DNA of 64,000 nt from Agelaius tricolor (GCA_023055355.1 JALJCS010000022.1:10547501-10611500); one strand, 5' to 3'; shown: positions 50,901 through 62,430, counted from the stretch's first letter. Notes: generated from the sequence alone by a model not told the origin. Made by a program: numbers and translations.

Positions 50901-51630
50901 AATCTTACATTCCTCAGGAGATGGGGAGATCTACTACCCAAAAGAAAGAGCAATTAGAAATACAAGCTGTCATTTCAAGTTTTAAAATGTGGCATTTGGA
51001 AATGGAATATGCACTTTTATGCAATCCATTTGCTTTATTATGCAGCATCGTTTTAGACAAGGACACACTTACAGCAGAGTTTTTATTTTAACCCTTCCTT
51101 GACTTCTGAGTACTACAAACACATTCAAAACTGCATTAAAGTTGCTAAAACTGCTCAGAGACCCTGACTGAACCCTCCTCAGTGATATGGCTGTGGAATG
51201 AACCCCAGCCAGACAATAAACCTGCACTTTTGCACTATTTTGAGCCAAAATGCACAGTGCCAAGATTTGCTATTACCATTACCCAGGGCTGGGGTCACTT
51301 GTGCAGCGTTGGACAACCCAAAGATCAGAACTGCAGAGGAGTCTCCTTCTAAAGGACATTTCCTCCGGGCTGGTGACAGAATTCATGCAGAGGAGCTGCT
51401 GATGACGGTGCATAAATTGGGCTGGGAGGTAAAAGGAAAGCGCTGAAAAGCGGCTTTTTGGACACTTTTCCGTGGTTTAAGGCAGCCCTCTAGAGACAGG
51501 AGAGAGCAGTGCCGGGAATGCTACCGCAGCTGAGTTAGGGAAGGAAAACGAAATTTTTTTCCAGTCTTGTTTGTTTGTCTTTATTTTAATTCTATTTTAT
51601 GTGCTCTTCTGCATGTGCTTTTCTTACTGT
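47951..51630. other. noncoding DNA, no gene recognised
   Basis: It contains a 19-base-period duplication (CAAACATGGATCCTCT at 48,550 and 48,569) and an A run at about 49,560-49,573. The part at 48,880-49,210 has TAATTATAATAAT-like cores plus retained CpG sites. The 137-codon frame at 48,208-48,621 shows no known domain. Confidence 0.5.
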
Positions 51631-51680
51631 TGGATTTTTTTGTTTTTGTTTGTTCGTTTGTTTGTTTTGTTTTGTTTTGT
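51631..51680. repeat. (TTTG)n / (TTTTG)n microsatellite, imperfect
   Basis: About 50 bases of TTTG and TTTTG units with one C interruption. Confidence 0.85.
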
Positions 51681-51750
51681 TAATGGTTATTTTGTTTCAT
51701 TTTCTTTTAATACAAGGCTTCTCCACTTAAAAATGAATTACTGTAAATGC

Positions 51751-52004
51751 AGCACACAGGGAATGGCTTCCCACTGCCAGAGGGCAGGGCTGGATGGGAT
51801 TTTGGGAAGGAATTCTTCTCTGTGAGAGAGACCCTGGCACAGGTGCCAAAGCAGCTGTGGCTGCCCCTGGATCCCTGGCAGTGCCCAAGGCCAGGCTGGA
51901 CAGGGCTTGGGGCAGCCTGGGACAGTGGGAGGTGTCCCTGTCATGGCAGGGGGATTGGATGGGATTTAAGCTCTCTTTAACCCAAATCATTCCATGTTTC
52001 TGAG
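51751..52004 (+). mobile_element. CR1 LINE 3'-end fragment
   Basis: CACAGGGAATGGCTTCCC, GGAAGGAATTCTTCTCTGTG, AAAGCAGCTGTGGCTGCCCC, AGTGGGAGGTGTCCCTGTC and TCTTTAACCCAAATCATTCC follow the order of the CR1 3' untranslated region in sense orientation. It ends about 100 bases before LTR copy B. Confidence 0.94.
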
Positions 52005-52106
52005 AGATTTTTATTTCACAATCACTGTTTCTTTATAGCACTCCCAGCACTTTGAATATCCTGGTAAATTTGTGGTACCTATAAAAAAGGTGGAGTGTGG
52101 GAGTCC

Positions 52107-52645
52107 TGGATGCTGAGAATTTCAGACTTTCTGTGCTGCCAGGCACTGACCCCCAGGAGAACTCTGCATTTGACCTGAGGTCATGGACAAGACTTGCAAA
52201 ATTGATTCATAGCACTAAGAATTTGGGTGTGGAGTTTGGTTAGAAGTGTGTAATATCACAGGGTAGAAAACTTAGAGTTTAAGGTTTTAGAATATAGAAT
52301 ATAGTAACATATAGAGAGAGCAAGATGGAGGTTTTAGGGAAGAAGCTGGTCCTGCTTCATTTTCTTCTTCATGGGTTTGGGTGGTATTTTGTAATTGGAC
52401 AGAAAAGTCTGCTGTGATGACTTTGAGTGATTAGTTATTGAGTTAAAAGTGAAAATAGTTTAGGTACCATTTCTTAATTAGATAGTTTAACCTTTAAAGA
52501 CATTGTAGGGGAAGATAGTTAGCAATTTTTTAGCTTGTTAATAGAATACTGTGGAACTCACAGCTTGTAATAGAGGTAAGAAATAATAAACATCTGAGTT
52601 TAATAATAAACACCAAATGCCAGCTTTAGTGCTTCAATCCTGACC
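52107..52645 (+). mobile_element. endogenous retrovirus LTR, copy B
   Basis: Same family as the LTR at 36.2-36.8 kb, opposite strand. It starts TGGATGCTGAGAATTTC. AATAAA signals lie at 52,585-52,590 and 52,605-52,610, which sets the sense orientation as plus. The purine/pyrimidine tract that is expanded in copy A is short here (CTTCATTTTCTTCTTCATG at about 52,356). No internal retroviral sequence is attached. The 3' edge is approximate and no clean target-site duplication was found. Confidence 0.78.
52585..52590 (+). terminator. polyadenylation signal of LTR copy B
   Basis: AATAAA near the 3' part of the LTR, with a second copy 20 bases downstream. Confidence 0.5.
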
Positions 52646-53863
52646 TTGACAGAGCCAAAAGAGAAGCCAAGAAACTGGCAGTGGAGTTCCAGCACAGCCA
52701 TGCTTTGCCCAGGTGGGAGGGAATTGCTGCTCTGAGAGCTGGCTAAAGCTGGGCTGCAGCTCTGGGTGTGAACTTTCCAGAGCACACAGAAACCCACAGG
52801 AATGCCAAATTATTTCAGTAAAGGTTGGGTTAGATTTAAAATATGCACCAGTTTTACTCTGCACCCAAATTAAATTTTGCACTTGGAGAGTTTCCTGTGG
52901 GATACTGGCACGTGGTGAGCTCTTAGGGCTGGGATGTGTCCCAGCAATGGGCAGATCTCCATCAAACCATCAAACCAACTTTAACTTGCCCAGCTCTGTC
53001 TCAAACCCCTGTAGCTGCTGTGTCTGAGAGCTTTACAGACCATCTGCTCAGGCCTCAAAAATCCAGAGCTGCTGGCAAGTGAGGGAAGTTTGAGATGGAA
53101 GGGTCTCTGTGGGATCTCCCTCCTGAGCTCCCATCTGCTGCAGCTGCCACGGGAGATTTCCCCATCTGGCTCAGCCTGCTCCAAACAGCTCCCTGCCCTG
53201 GGGGCTCTGATGGGTGACCCTGAGAAAGCAAGTTCTGCACCAAGAAAATGTGCACATGTCAGATCTGGAACTTGGGTCTAGTTTTTTGGGATCAGCAGTT
53301 TTCAAGCAAAATGTCAGAAAAGCCCTGTAAGAATCAGCCCATCCTGGCTTCTCTTCCCTGCCCCAAAGCAGAATAATCCACACATCTGTTTGGTTTCACA
53401 ATAAAATGCAAAGCGACTTCCTCTTGTATGTTTGTATGTTCTCTTCAAGCTATATTTTGAAGGAAAATGCCTTCTTCTTTCTAGGAAGTTGAGCAAAAAT
53501 GGCACAGTGTCAAAAATACACAGTGACTCCCATACAATACCTGTTGCTTAAACCAGGTTTTTCATGAACCAATCAGTTTGCTGGAGAATCACATCAATCT
53601 TTATTTTAGTGCAAACTGATGCTAAATATTCACCCCACAGAGCTTTTTGTTTGGGGGGAGGGAGGGGTTTCTAGATTTGATGGCATTTGATGGCAGATTC
53701 TGGAACTGATGGTAGAGTTTGTGTGTGGTTTCTTTATGTGCTTTTTGTGTATTTTTTCTCTTTGCCAGCAGCCACTCCTTTTCTTTTCAAAAGAAGATTC
53801 AAGGCATTGCTGAGTACCAGGTCATGGGGTCTAACCCACTGTGATGGACAAGAGCTGTAATTT
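52646..53863. other. noncoding DNA, no gene recognised
   Basis: It contains a 10-base tandem duplication (ATTTGATGGC twice, near 53,677) and a G-rich patch at 53,654-53,668 that falls short of four separate G runs. Confidence 0.5.
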
Positions 53864-54000
53864 TCATAGAATCATAGAATCATTTAGGGTGGAGATCATC
53901 AAGTCCAAGCTGTGCCTGATCCCCACCTCGTCACCCAGCCCAGAGCACTGAGTCCACATCCAGTCATTCCTTGGACACCTCCTTCAATCTGAACAGCCCA
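53864..54000 (-). mobile_element. CR1 LINE 3'-end fragment with intact octamer repeat
   Basis: It opens with CATAGAATCATAGAATCAT, the antisense of two ATTCTATG octamers that form the CR1 3' terminus, then GGAGATCATCAAGTCCAAGC, CACCCAGCCCAGAGCACTGA and CCTTGGACACCTCCTTCAAT. Confidence 0.93.
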
Positions 54001-56118
54001 CTCTTGTTTTATGGACTCATCTCTGTTTGAAAAGTAGGAAAACAATATAAAAGAGCCTTTTTGGGACGGCATTTTGTGTGTGCATTTCAGAACCGATGCC
54101 CTTCCCTCAGAGCTGCAGATGTTGTACCATGTGTATCCAGATGGGTGGCATAAACAAGGCTCTTTTCTTTTTTTTTGTGATTTGGAACACAACTGTAATT
54201 TCTAAATTGCTGCAGGATTGTTTACTTTGGTCCACATCTGACAGAAATAATTGCAGTCACTGAGCTGAGCAGAAATTAAACCAGAAGTATTTAAATGTCA
54301 CCTGGGATAGCAGAGTAATCTGTGATTTCTGACCTCTCAAAGCAGCTAGGGAGCATCTGATAAAGACAAAAGGCAAGATTAAACTAAGAAAAAGGGGACC
54401 CTCTTTTCTGTGGGTGGTCAGGAAAGAGGAGCCCGAAGTGTTTGGACAGATTCATGTTAAAACCAAAAATTGTCATTTAGATAGGGAATCCCTTGATCTG
54501 ACTCAAGAAATCTCCAAGTCACTGATCAGCAGCTGAGGGATTGCTCTGAAACCTTTCACTGTAAGATGTTCTGGTCTTCCTTAAACCTCTGCTGTGACTC
54601 TCTGCTAGAGAATAGGCAATGAGATAAATAAATGTTGCCCAGATGAAGTGCAGCTGTTCATTTCTTCACATTCACTGAGGAAGACCAGAAATATTCAGCA
54701 TCACACAGAAACAGCTCCTGTCATCCCCAAAGCTTCAGCCAGACCAAGTTCAGCAAGCTGTGCAAGCCCCAGGGATGCTCATGTCTGGATTTTTGACAAG
54801 CACTTGTACACCTGGATGTGCATCTTGAGGAATTGTAACTGTAGGTCCTTACCATGCAGATTATATATATTTAAATCTATGATTTCACTGAGTCAGGATG
54901 CCTTTTGGTCACATCTTTATACCCTAGGAGGGTATGAAACAGTAAAGCTGCACAAACCTCCTTACCAAAGCCTCTTTCTCTTGCCAGCCTTTGATATTTT
55001 CCTTCTTGGCTCCTGATTTTTATTTTTTTTTTTTGTATTGACCCCTAAAATGCAAGTTATCTGTGAAATGATAGTTATTGCAGCATCTCTATTCCATGGG
55101 CAGGGAGCCTGAGCAACTGGCAACCTGAAATAACAACCCTGAGCAATTTGGTTGTGCTTTTTTTGATGCTCTTGTTTTCACCTCCCCCAACCCCGTGCTG
55201 GCATGATAAGCATAATCATTTTCTCCCTTGGACTGTATTTAGGCCATATGCTGGAATTTGATCCAACAGTCCCCATTTGCTAAGGATAAGAAATGGCTTT
55301 AATGCTGCACACCGACATGTGAATCCCATCAATTTTTCCCTGTTTCATTTCTTCCAATCACCCAACCAATTGGCTTGAGCAAGCAATTCAGGGGGAAAAA
55401 AAATAAATGTAATAGAGTTCCCTCTTTTGAGAAAGGTACTTCTGTCCAATTGCTTTCATCTTGAGAATACAGCTCTGAGGTCTGTTTCCAGGGATGTCCT
55501 CCAGCAGGCAGCATGAATTGCAAAATCAGTCACACAAATGGCCTCCCATATATAAAAATAACCAATATATCAACAGGGCTGAAGCCAAGCAGCTGTTAAA
55601 ATAACTACCAGATCAGTAGCACTAAACTTACAACAGACAGATGCATCTGAAAAGGGAAAGTCCACGGCATTTTTTGTTTGATTTATGTTGTTGCTTCATT
55701 TTTTATTCAAGATACGAACATTCTGAAAAGCAAATGCTAAAACTATGAAGAGATTGCCATAACAAAAGGAAATGCAGTGTAAGTGTAAAATTACTGGGGG
55801 AATATTCCTGTTTCTAATCAGGCAGGGTGCTGTGGCTGAGGAAAAAATTGGGATAAACTTTGTGGTGGAAAAGCCTTTTTGGATGGGTTCTGCCACTCCT
55901 GCTTGTGCTCCACAGAGTTTTGTGTCTTCCTTGCTGCTGCCTTACCCTGCATGAGACAGCAACTCCCTTTTAGGCTGAGCTGTATTTACCCATATTCATG
56001 TTCCTAAAGTTGTCCAAGTGGGTTTTTTTTGTAGAGTTCCAGCAGGAGGATGGAGGGGTTGAAGGCAGGGACGTGATGAGATAATGTGCCCAAATAAAAG
56101 CAGGGTTATGAAACTCTG
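54001..56118. other. noncoding DNA, no gene recognised
   Basis: Short T and A runs (about 54,165, 55,021, 55,396). No repeat family or exon recognised. Confidence 0.5.
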
Positions 56119-56190
56119 ACAGGGACACCTTCCACTAGACCAGGTTGCTCCAAACCCTGTCCACCCTGGCCTGGAACATTTCCAGGATGA
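56119..56190 (-). mobile_element. short CR1 fragment
   Basis: ACAGGGACACCTTCCACTAG, ACCAGGTTGCTCC and TGTCCACCCTGGCCTGGAAC are an internal piece of the antisense CR1 3' untranslated region, lacking the terminal part. Confidence 0.85.
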
Positions 56191-57057
56191 AGGCAAATAA
56201 CGTGAATTTCTGTTACATATTATATAAGATGAGAATAACCTTGTCTGTTTATGAGTATCAGGATTTAATGAGAGTATAGTTGCTGAAAGACATCATTGAT
56301 CTCTCATAGAAGAGAGACTTGTTAGCAAAATTCATGCTGACTTCAGTAAGGCCAGAATTTTACCTATTAATTGATTTTAAAAATGCAAATATATTCTCTT
56401 ATCTAAAGACAATTACTTTATAAATTGTTACTACCTAGATAAAACTCATAGAGATAAAACTCATTTTTACCCTTTAGGTAAAAATACATGTGCAAGTGAA
56501 TACAATTCTGGCTACAGAAACAGTTGAGAAAATTCAGATTTAGTATATCTTCAAAGCCCAAAGTGTTTGAGTTGTGGCCAAAGTTGAGTATAAACAGATA
56601 TTGAATCAATATATTCAACAGATTCCATTCAAACTGAATGGGGAAGGTTCATTTTGAGCTCCAATGACTCCTTACATAGCCCTGGGTTGATTCAGTGCTT
56701 TGGAAGCCCTGAAGATGAATTTCCTGTTGCTCTAATATTAATTTGAGCATGTTTTCTGCTGTGCTGGCAGCTGCCAGGCTTACAGGAGACTGGTAATTCA
56801 TTATATCAGATGGTTTTCCAGGGGTAAAACAGGTGCACCAGACTTCACAGCTAGTGCCTGGATACCCCACAGGCATCTGTCAGAGGAGAAATTTCCTCCC
56901 AGGGTTTTGATGGCTTTATTTGTGTGAAACGTGTCAGCAGCGTTTACTTGATAATTAGGAATGTTTGCTTTGCAATTGGTAATGTTTAATGAGGTATGTT
57001 GGTAAGGAGGGTGTCTTTGGAAAAGAGGTTTTGAAGATGCTGTGCTGCAGGGCTGAA
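56191..57057. other. noncoding DNA, no gene recognised
   Basis: AT-rich; no repeat or exon recognised. Confidence 0.5.
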
Positions 57058-57505
57058 CAGGGAATCACAGGATTATTAAGTTATTTAGGTTGGAAAAGAC
57101 CAAGGGAAAAAAAAAAAAAAGGTGAATCCAATGGTTCTCCCAGCACTGACCCACGTCCCCAGGTGCCACATCCACACATCCCTCCAGAGACGGAGACTCC
57201 ACCACTGCCTTGGGTCTGTTCCAGTGCTTAACAAATATTTTGGTGAAGAAATTTTCCCTGATATCCACACTAAACCCCTCCTGTCTCAGTTTGAGGCCGT
57301 TTCCTCTTCTCCTGTCACCTGTTAGAAACCAACCCCCCCCCCTTGGCTGTCCCCTCTTGTCAGGAGCTGTGCAGAGCCACAAGGTCCCCCCTGAGCCTCC
57401 TTTGCTCCAGGCTCAGCCCCTGCCCAGCTCCCTCATCCCATCCTGGGGCTCCAGACCCTTCCCCAGCTCTGTTCTCTTCCCTGGACACGCTCCAGCCCCT
57501 CAATC
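57058..57505 (-). mobile_element. CR1 LINE, 450-base 3' portion with homopolymer insertions
   Basis: Antisense CR1 in order: TAGGTTGGAAAAGACC, CAGCACTGACCCACGTCCC, AGGTGCCACATCCACAC, GTGAAGAAATTTTCCCTGAT, CCTGTCTCAGTTTGAGGCCG, CTGAGCCTCCTTTGCTCCAG and CTGGACACGCTCCAGCCCCT. It is interrupted by 14 A at 57,107-57,120 and 10 C at 57,333-57,342. Confidence 0.93.
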
Positions 57506-57883
57506 CTCATCATGAGGGTCCCAAACTGCCAGCACAGGTGACAGACACTGCCCTGGTCCTGCTGCCACACTGCTCTTCATGGACACACGAGCTCCTCAGA
57601 GGAGGAGGATGGTTTGGGAGAGGTGCAGGATTTGCTGTTGGACTCGGTTCTGTCAGGGCATCCCCGGAGTGCCCCTTCACTGCTGGGCTCTGACAGAATT
57701 TGCCTCTCCCGACCTCTGAGCAGCCCCTTTGAGCAAAGCCGAGTTTGCACAAAGCTCCCAAGCACTTCCTAAAGGGTTGGTTGACATTTCACCCCTGTTT
57801 TCCACCTCCAGCCCCTCCGGGATCTCCCCGTTCCCACATTTTCCGCGTCGCCAACGCCACGCGAGGGCGGCCTCGGGCTGCGC
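57506..57883. other. GC-rich noncoding DNA before the minisatellite
   Basis: GC content and CpG density rise towards 57,840-57,883. No repeat family recognised. Two long plus-strand frames start here and run into the tandem array; they are not considered genes. Confidence 0.5.
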
Positions 57884-58479
57884 ATCCGGGGGAAAAGCGG
57901 CTGGAATCGCCTCCCGAACCTGCATCCCGGGAAAAGAGGGCTGGGATTACATCCCAACCCCTCCACATCCCGGGAAAAGCGGGCTGGAATCACGTCCCGA
58001 CTCCTCTATCCCGGGAAAAGCGGCTGGGATCACCTCCCGGCTCCGCATCCCGGGAAAAGCGGGCTGGCATCACCTCCCTGCCCCGGCTCATCCCGGGAAA
58101 AGCGGCTGGAATCACCTCCAGAACCCGCATCCCGGGAAAAGCGGCTGGGATTACCTCCCTGCCTCTGCTCATCCTGGGAGAAGAGGGCTGGAATCACCTC
58201 CCTGTTCCTCCATCCCGGGAAAAGCGGCTGGGATCACCTCCCGACCCCGCATCCCGGGAAAAGCGGCTGGGATCACGTCCCGACCCCGTATCCCGGGAAA
58301 AGCGGGCTGGAATCACCTCCCGGTTCCTCCATCCCGGAAAAAGCGGGCTGGGATTACATCCAGACCTCGCATCCCGGGAAAAGCGGGCTGGAATTACATC
58401 CCAACCTTTCCATCCCGGGAAAAGCGGGCTGGAATCACCTCCCGGCCCCTCATCCCGGCCCCTGCATCCCTGAAAAAGT
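57884..58479. repeat. CpG-rich minisatellite, 14 full units of 39-43 bases
   Basis: Units begin at 57,884, 57,924, 57,967, 58,008, 58,047, 58,090, 58,129, 58,171, 58,212, 58,251, 58,290, 58,331, 58,371 and 58,412, with a partial unit at 58,452. The core is ATCCCGGGAAAAGCGG then (G)CTGG(A/G)AT(C/T)AC; the last 10-15 bases of each unit vary. Most units hold a CCCGGG palindrome. Plus-strand frames of 250 and 242 codons cross the array, but unit lengths of 39, 40, 41, 42 and 43 move the repeat from frame to frame, so no constant repeat peptide is maintained. Confidence 0.95.
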
Positions 58480-60504
58480 GAAACTCTTTGCAGAACTCCT
58501 TGAACTACAGATACGTTAAGAATTCATCATAAATGTAATGGTATTTCCAAATTACCCGCATTATACCTGTTTTTAATGTCTTTTGTACTTCACCGTGGCT
58601 TTGTAAAAAACTCACGCCGGCTGCTTTCATTTTGTGGGTGATTTACAGCAATTCGCCCTCCAGGGACTGCTGTGCTCCCGGGGTAACAGTTTCTCACTGG
58701 TTTTTGTCTGCTCTTTATTGCTTCTGTGCAATTATTTCGCTGGTACAAGGGGATAACTGAGTGAGGTATAACCATATGAATGCTCCTCTGATTACTTGCA
58801 ATGCCTGTAACACACTGAAGAAGATTTCGCAGCATTAGGAAATTCTCTGGCAAATTCCAGCAGAAACGAAGAGAATTTAAATATTTTAGAACTGAGTGGC
58901 CGAGACCATAAATATGCACCCATCCAAAGAGTCAGACAGCTGGGAAATAGCAGGGCCCTGCAGCTAAAATTACCCAGATCCTACATTTAGTGGCAGAGTG
59001 GAGGCTTTTCTTGGGAATTCAGCCCCAGAGGCAAATAGCTGATGGTGGCAGAGGGAAGGGCTGCAGTGCCAGCTCACAGCTGTCCCACTATCCCTGCACA
59101 TAAACACACCCCACACAATGGATCTCTCCTTTCCAGCCCTCTGGATGTGATGTAACACATTTTTTTTATTATTTTCTTCTCGATTCGGACTTGCTGATAA
59201 CATTTTTTTTTGCCCTCAGCAAATATCCAAAACCTTTCCTTGTTTATGCACAGAAGTCAAGTCACACCTCGTTTCTCTACTCCTCGATTCTCCTTACGAG
59301 TCCTAGTTTGGACTGAGAATTTCCAGGTGAAAAAAAATCCATTCCCTCCTTAAAAATGCATGGAAATCAGGTTTTTCTTCTTCTTCTTTTTTTTTTTTTT
59401 TTCTTTTTTAATAGCAACATGTGTGTGGTTTGGTTTTTTTTCCCCAGCAATAACAGACCAAAGCAACTGAGCATCCATCTCCTTTACCCACGCAGGGTGT
59501 CAGTGAAATCCCCTGTAACACACAGGCAGCATCTTTCCCTTGAGCGTTTATTTGTATCCAATAGCTTCCTGATTAAATAATTTACTGGGACTTTGCATAT
59601 TTATAATTTCTTAATGAGATCAGTTGTGCAAGTGTGAAAGTCTTGTGCTGTCAAGACCAGCTGCAAGGTTTGAGACACGTGTTGGACACCCTTCTCTGGC
59701 TGTACAAATGTGTCCCCAGCCCCAGCAGGTGGCATGGAAGTGGCTTCAGAGACTTTCTAGAGGGCAGAAAATAGACAATACCCAAAACAATGCCTGGAAC
59801 ATCAAATAAAGTCTCTTTTTGCTGGCAACCTATGGAAAAAAAAAATGACTGCTTTTACAAAAGACATGGTTTTGAGATCCTGCAAAGGTGTACTGAGGAA
59901 ACAAAAGCAACAGGCACATGATTTCACTTTTCCTTATGAGTGCTGAGTTTTTCTCCCAGTTTGGAGTGCCCTGCTCCAGTGTGATGTTTGCCACAGGCAC
60001 ATGAAAGCCACATCAAACAGGATGGATGTCACCACGCTGTGCTTTTCCCCACCCACAGCAGCAGGTGATGGTTGGAGAAGCTTTAAAACCCCCAAACTGA
60101 TGTGCTGAGAGCCTCCCCAGCCACTGCAGCTCACAGGTTTTATCTCTGGGGGCAAGGTTTGTTTGCCCAGATATGTCCTCCTTAATTTCGTGTTTGCTGA
60201 GAGAAAAGGGATCAGAGCAATCAGTCCTGGCATCTCTGCTACTCCAGGGAATCCAGATAGCCACATGCTGATTGTTCTCCCTGTTACTGTTATTCTGTAT
60301 CATTTCCAAATCTTCTTGGACATTTGCAGGCACTCTCTGCTATTATGGATCTTAATTAGGCAGTATCAAGCCCTGGGAAGTTGTTCCTGGGTTCAGATGT
60401 CCATTATGGACTTTTGTTGTGTTTTTTTCTCAGCAAGTGGGTGGCAAGCAGATAATAAATGGGGCTATTACAGAGGATCCCCCTTTCCAAATGACAAAAT
60501 TATG
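58480..60504. other. noncoding DNA, candidate regulatory stretch at its start
   Basis: The part from 58,550 to 58,920 has no repeats, keeps several CpG sites and has moderate GC content, as conserved elements often do. A T-rich tract lies at 59,371-59,410. No exon recognised. Confidence 0.35.
59371..59410. repeat. (TTC)n and poly(T) tract
   Basis: TTCTTCTTC followed by about 16 T, one C and six T. Confidence 0.85.
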
Positions 60505-60625
60505 GAATTATTATAGAATTATAGAAAAGCCTGGGTTGGAAAGGATCTCAAAGCTCATTTAGCTCCAACCCCCTCAGATATCTTCCAAGGCAGGATTTCA
60601 GCAGCCTGAAATCCTCCAGGTCCAC
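60505..60625 (-). mobile_element. CR1 LINE 3'-end fragment
   Basis: ATTATAGAATTATAGAA (decayed octamer pair), CCTGGGTTGGAAAGGATCTC, AAAGCTCATTTAGCTCCAAC and CCCCCTCAGATATCTTCCA match an antisense CR1 terminus. The far end is approximate. Confidence 0.82.
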
Positions 60626-61156
60626 GTGACGACCCTGCAGCAGCTTCATTTCCAAAGCTGTACAGACAAATGGCGAAAAACACAAGGAAAACATGGTTTG
60701 TCTAAGTCCTAACAGAAAAACATCAGGAGAGATAGGGATAGAGTCTTGAGGGAGGAAAGTTTATTGTGAGAACATCTCTGGGTGAGGAACCTCACAGCAG
60801 TGGAGATCTTAGCCAGAAAATTATTATAATATTAAATATTTGTGTCTAATAACCTGAAGAGGAGATCCCTGTGGGAGTTCCCCTCCAGGGTCACTAACAG
60901 GGTGCTGCCATTACTTTTCCTTCTGTTTGTCCTTTTCCTCTGCTCCTGGGTAAGAAAAACCTCATTAGATAAAAGGTGTTATAAAGTGTACACAACCTTT
61001 TGCCTGCTCACATTGACCATGTAAACTGAGCTTCTTATGAAGCTTTTCAAGTTACCTATATTTAGAGTGCACTGCAAAACATGTTAAAAAAATTAAATAC
61101 ACAGTGAGGAAGCACCCTGTGGAAAATGAGGGTGGGAAAAGAGGCCTGGGAGAGGC
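60626..61156. other. noncoding DNA, no gene recognised
   Basis: No repeat recognised. The stretch includes a TTTATTGTGAGAACATCTC segment reminiscent of an LTR polyadenylation region on the minus strand, too short to call. Confidence 0.45.

Positions 61157-61202
<46 letters not shown>
61157..61202. repeat. (TAA)n trinucleotide microsatellite, 15 units
   Basis: Forty-six bases of perfect TAA. The open frames with poly-Asn or poly-Tyr come from this array. Confidence 0.97.
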
Positions 61203-61400
61203 CAGAGATTAAAACCAAACTCTGTGCAGGCCAAGGCTCATTTGTGTCACCCGGGATCCTGGTGTGGTCCTTGGGAAGTGGCACCACATGGAGCCCAATA
61301 TTGACAGAGATGGAAAATTGCACTTCCAGGAGCAACACAGCTGCCTGTGTGGGCATTAATCAACAAACTGAAAAGCTGAAACTGAAGGGGAAATAATTAC

Positions 61401-61462
61401 TAATGATGATGATGTTGATAATGATGATAATAATAATAATAGCAATAATAATAATAATAATA
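61401..61462. repeat. compound (GAT)n / (AAT)n microsatellite, imperfect
   Basis: TAATGATGATGATGTTGATAA-type units pass into AAT repeats with one GC interruption. It lies 200 bases from the perfect TAA array. Confidence 0.93.
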
Positions 61463-62430
61463 AAAAGACACTTGAAGAGATTAAAGGCAAGGCAGCTTTT
61501 CTGGATGTGACTGAGGTCCAGCCCAACCTTCCAGCATGGCTGTGAGGGGAAATTTTTTGAGCTATTGGCATCTTTTTGATATGTACTGAGTTGTGCAAGG
61601 CCCAGGAGTCCTTTGGTAAACCTGTATTAGAAAGTTAAAAATAATAAATACGTAAAGCATAATTTCTTTTGCTCAAAACTGCCTCTAAGCATGTGTTTAA
61701 AAGCTTAGCTGAGAGTCTGAATGTTTTCATTTTCTGAAGGGCAGGCTGCAATAAGCAAACTGCTGAAATTAAACTGGTGATTTTAATGAGTTTTTCAACT
61801 GTAGGTACACAAATACCCACAGACGAATTAATATTAAAAAAATAAAAATGTCAGAACATCCTGATGAGGCACCAAGCCTAACCAGGCGATTAACTGTGTT
61901 AGAAAGAAGTATTGGGGAAAAAAAATCATATTTTATAAGGAATGGAAAAACAAAAGAATAATCAGAAAAGTGTCCGTATGCTCCATGTCATTAAGGAAGG
62001 GAATAAAATGAGAAGTGACAAAAGTTAATTTTTTTTAAAGGCTTTGGGAAGGATTTTAATACAAACAGCAAAAGCTTGTTATAGCATGTAACCATGAAAA
62101 GGAAAGAAGCTGGATTATCATGCAGGAAGGGTATTTTAGAGCTTGGAGATAATCCACATAAGGCCCAAACTTAATGGAAGTTCTGCTTCCTTTTTTTCAG
62201 AGATAAAGGCAACAAGCACAGCAGAAACAAAATAAATTAATAAAGTGAACGAGGGTATGAAAATGGAAATTACTTCATCAAACTGCTGCATAAATGCAAA
62301 CTGCCTGCAACAACTGACAGCAAAGAAAATGAAAGAAGCTGGTCATGAGAAATGAAACATCTGACACCATTATTTCTGAGGAATGGATCAAATTACAGAG
62401 ACAAGATAAATAAAGTAAGATAAGGCAAAG
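61463..62430. other. noncoding DNA, no gene recognised
   Basis: A-rich from about 61,820 to 62,400, without a recognised repeat family. Confidence 0.5.

Noticed and set aside
57884..58479. CRISPR-like array of repeats and spacers
   Set aside because: The conserved core and variable tail give a superficial likeness, but unit tails are related to each other, there are no cas genes and the host is a bird. It is a minisatellite.
57729..58481. Plus-strand open frame of 250 codons (and a 242-codon one in another frame) across the minisatellite
   Set aside because: Both are open because the repeat unit lacks stops. Unit lengths that are not multiples of three shift the repeat through the frames, so no repeat peptide is kept in one frame, and no splice or start context supports a gene.
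60740..61030. Possible additional LTR on the minus strand
   Set aside because: An AATAAA-like signal was the only support; no matching second copy or LTR edges could be found.
61104..61304. Frames with poly-Asn and, on the other strand, poly-Tyr
   Set aside because: Produced by the TAA microsatellite.
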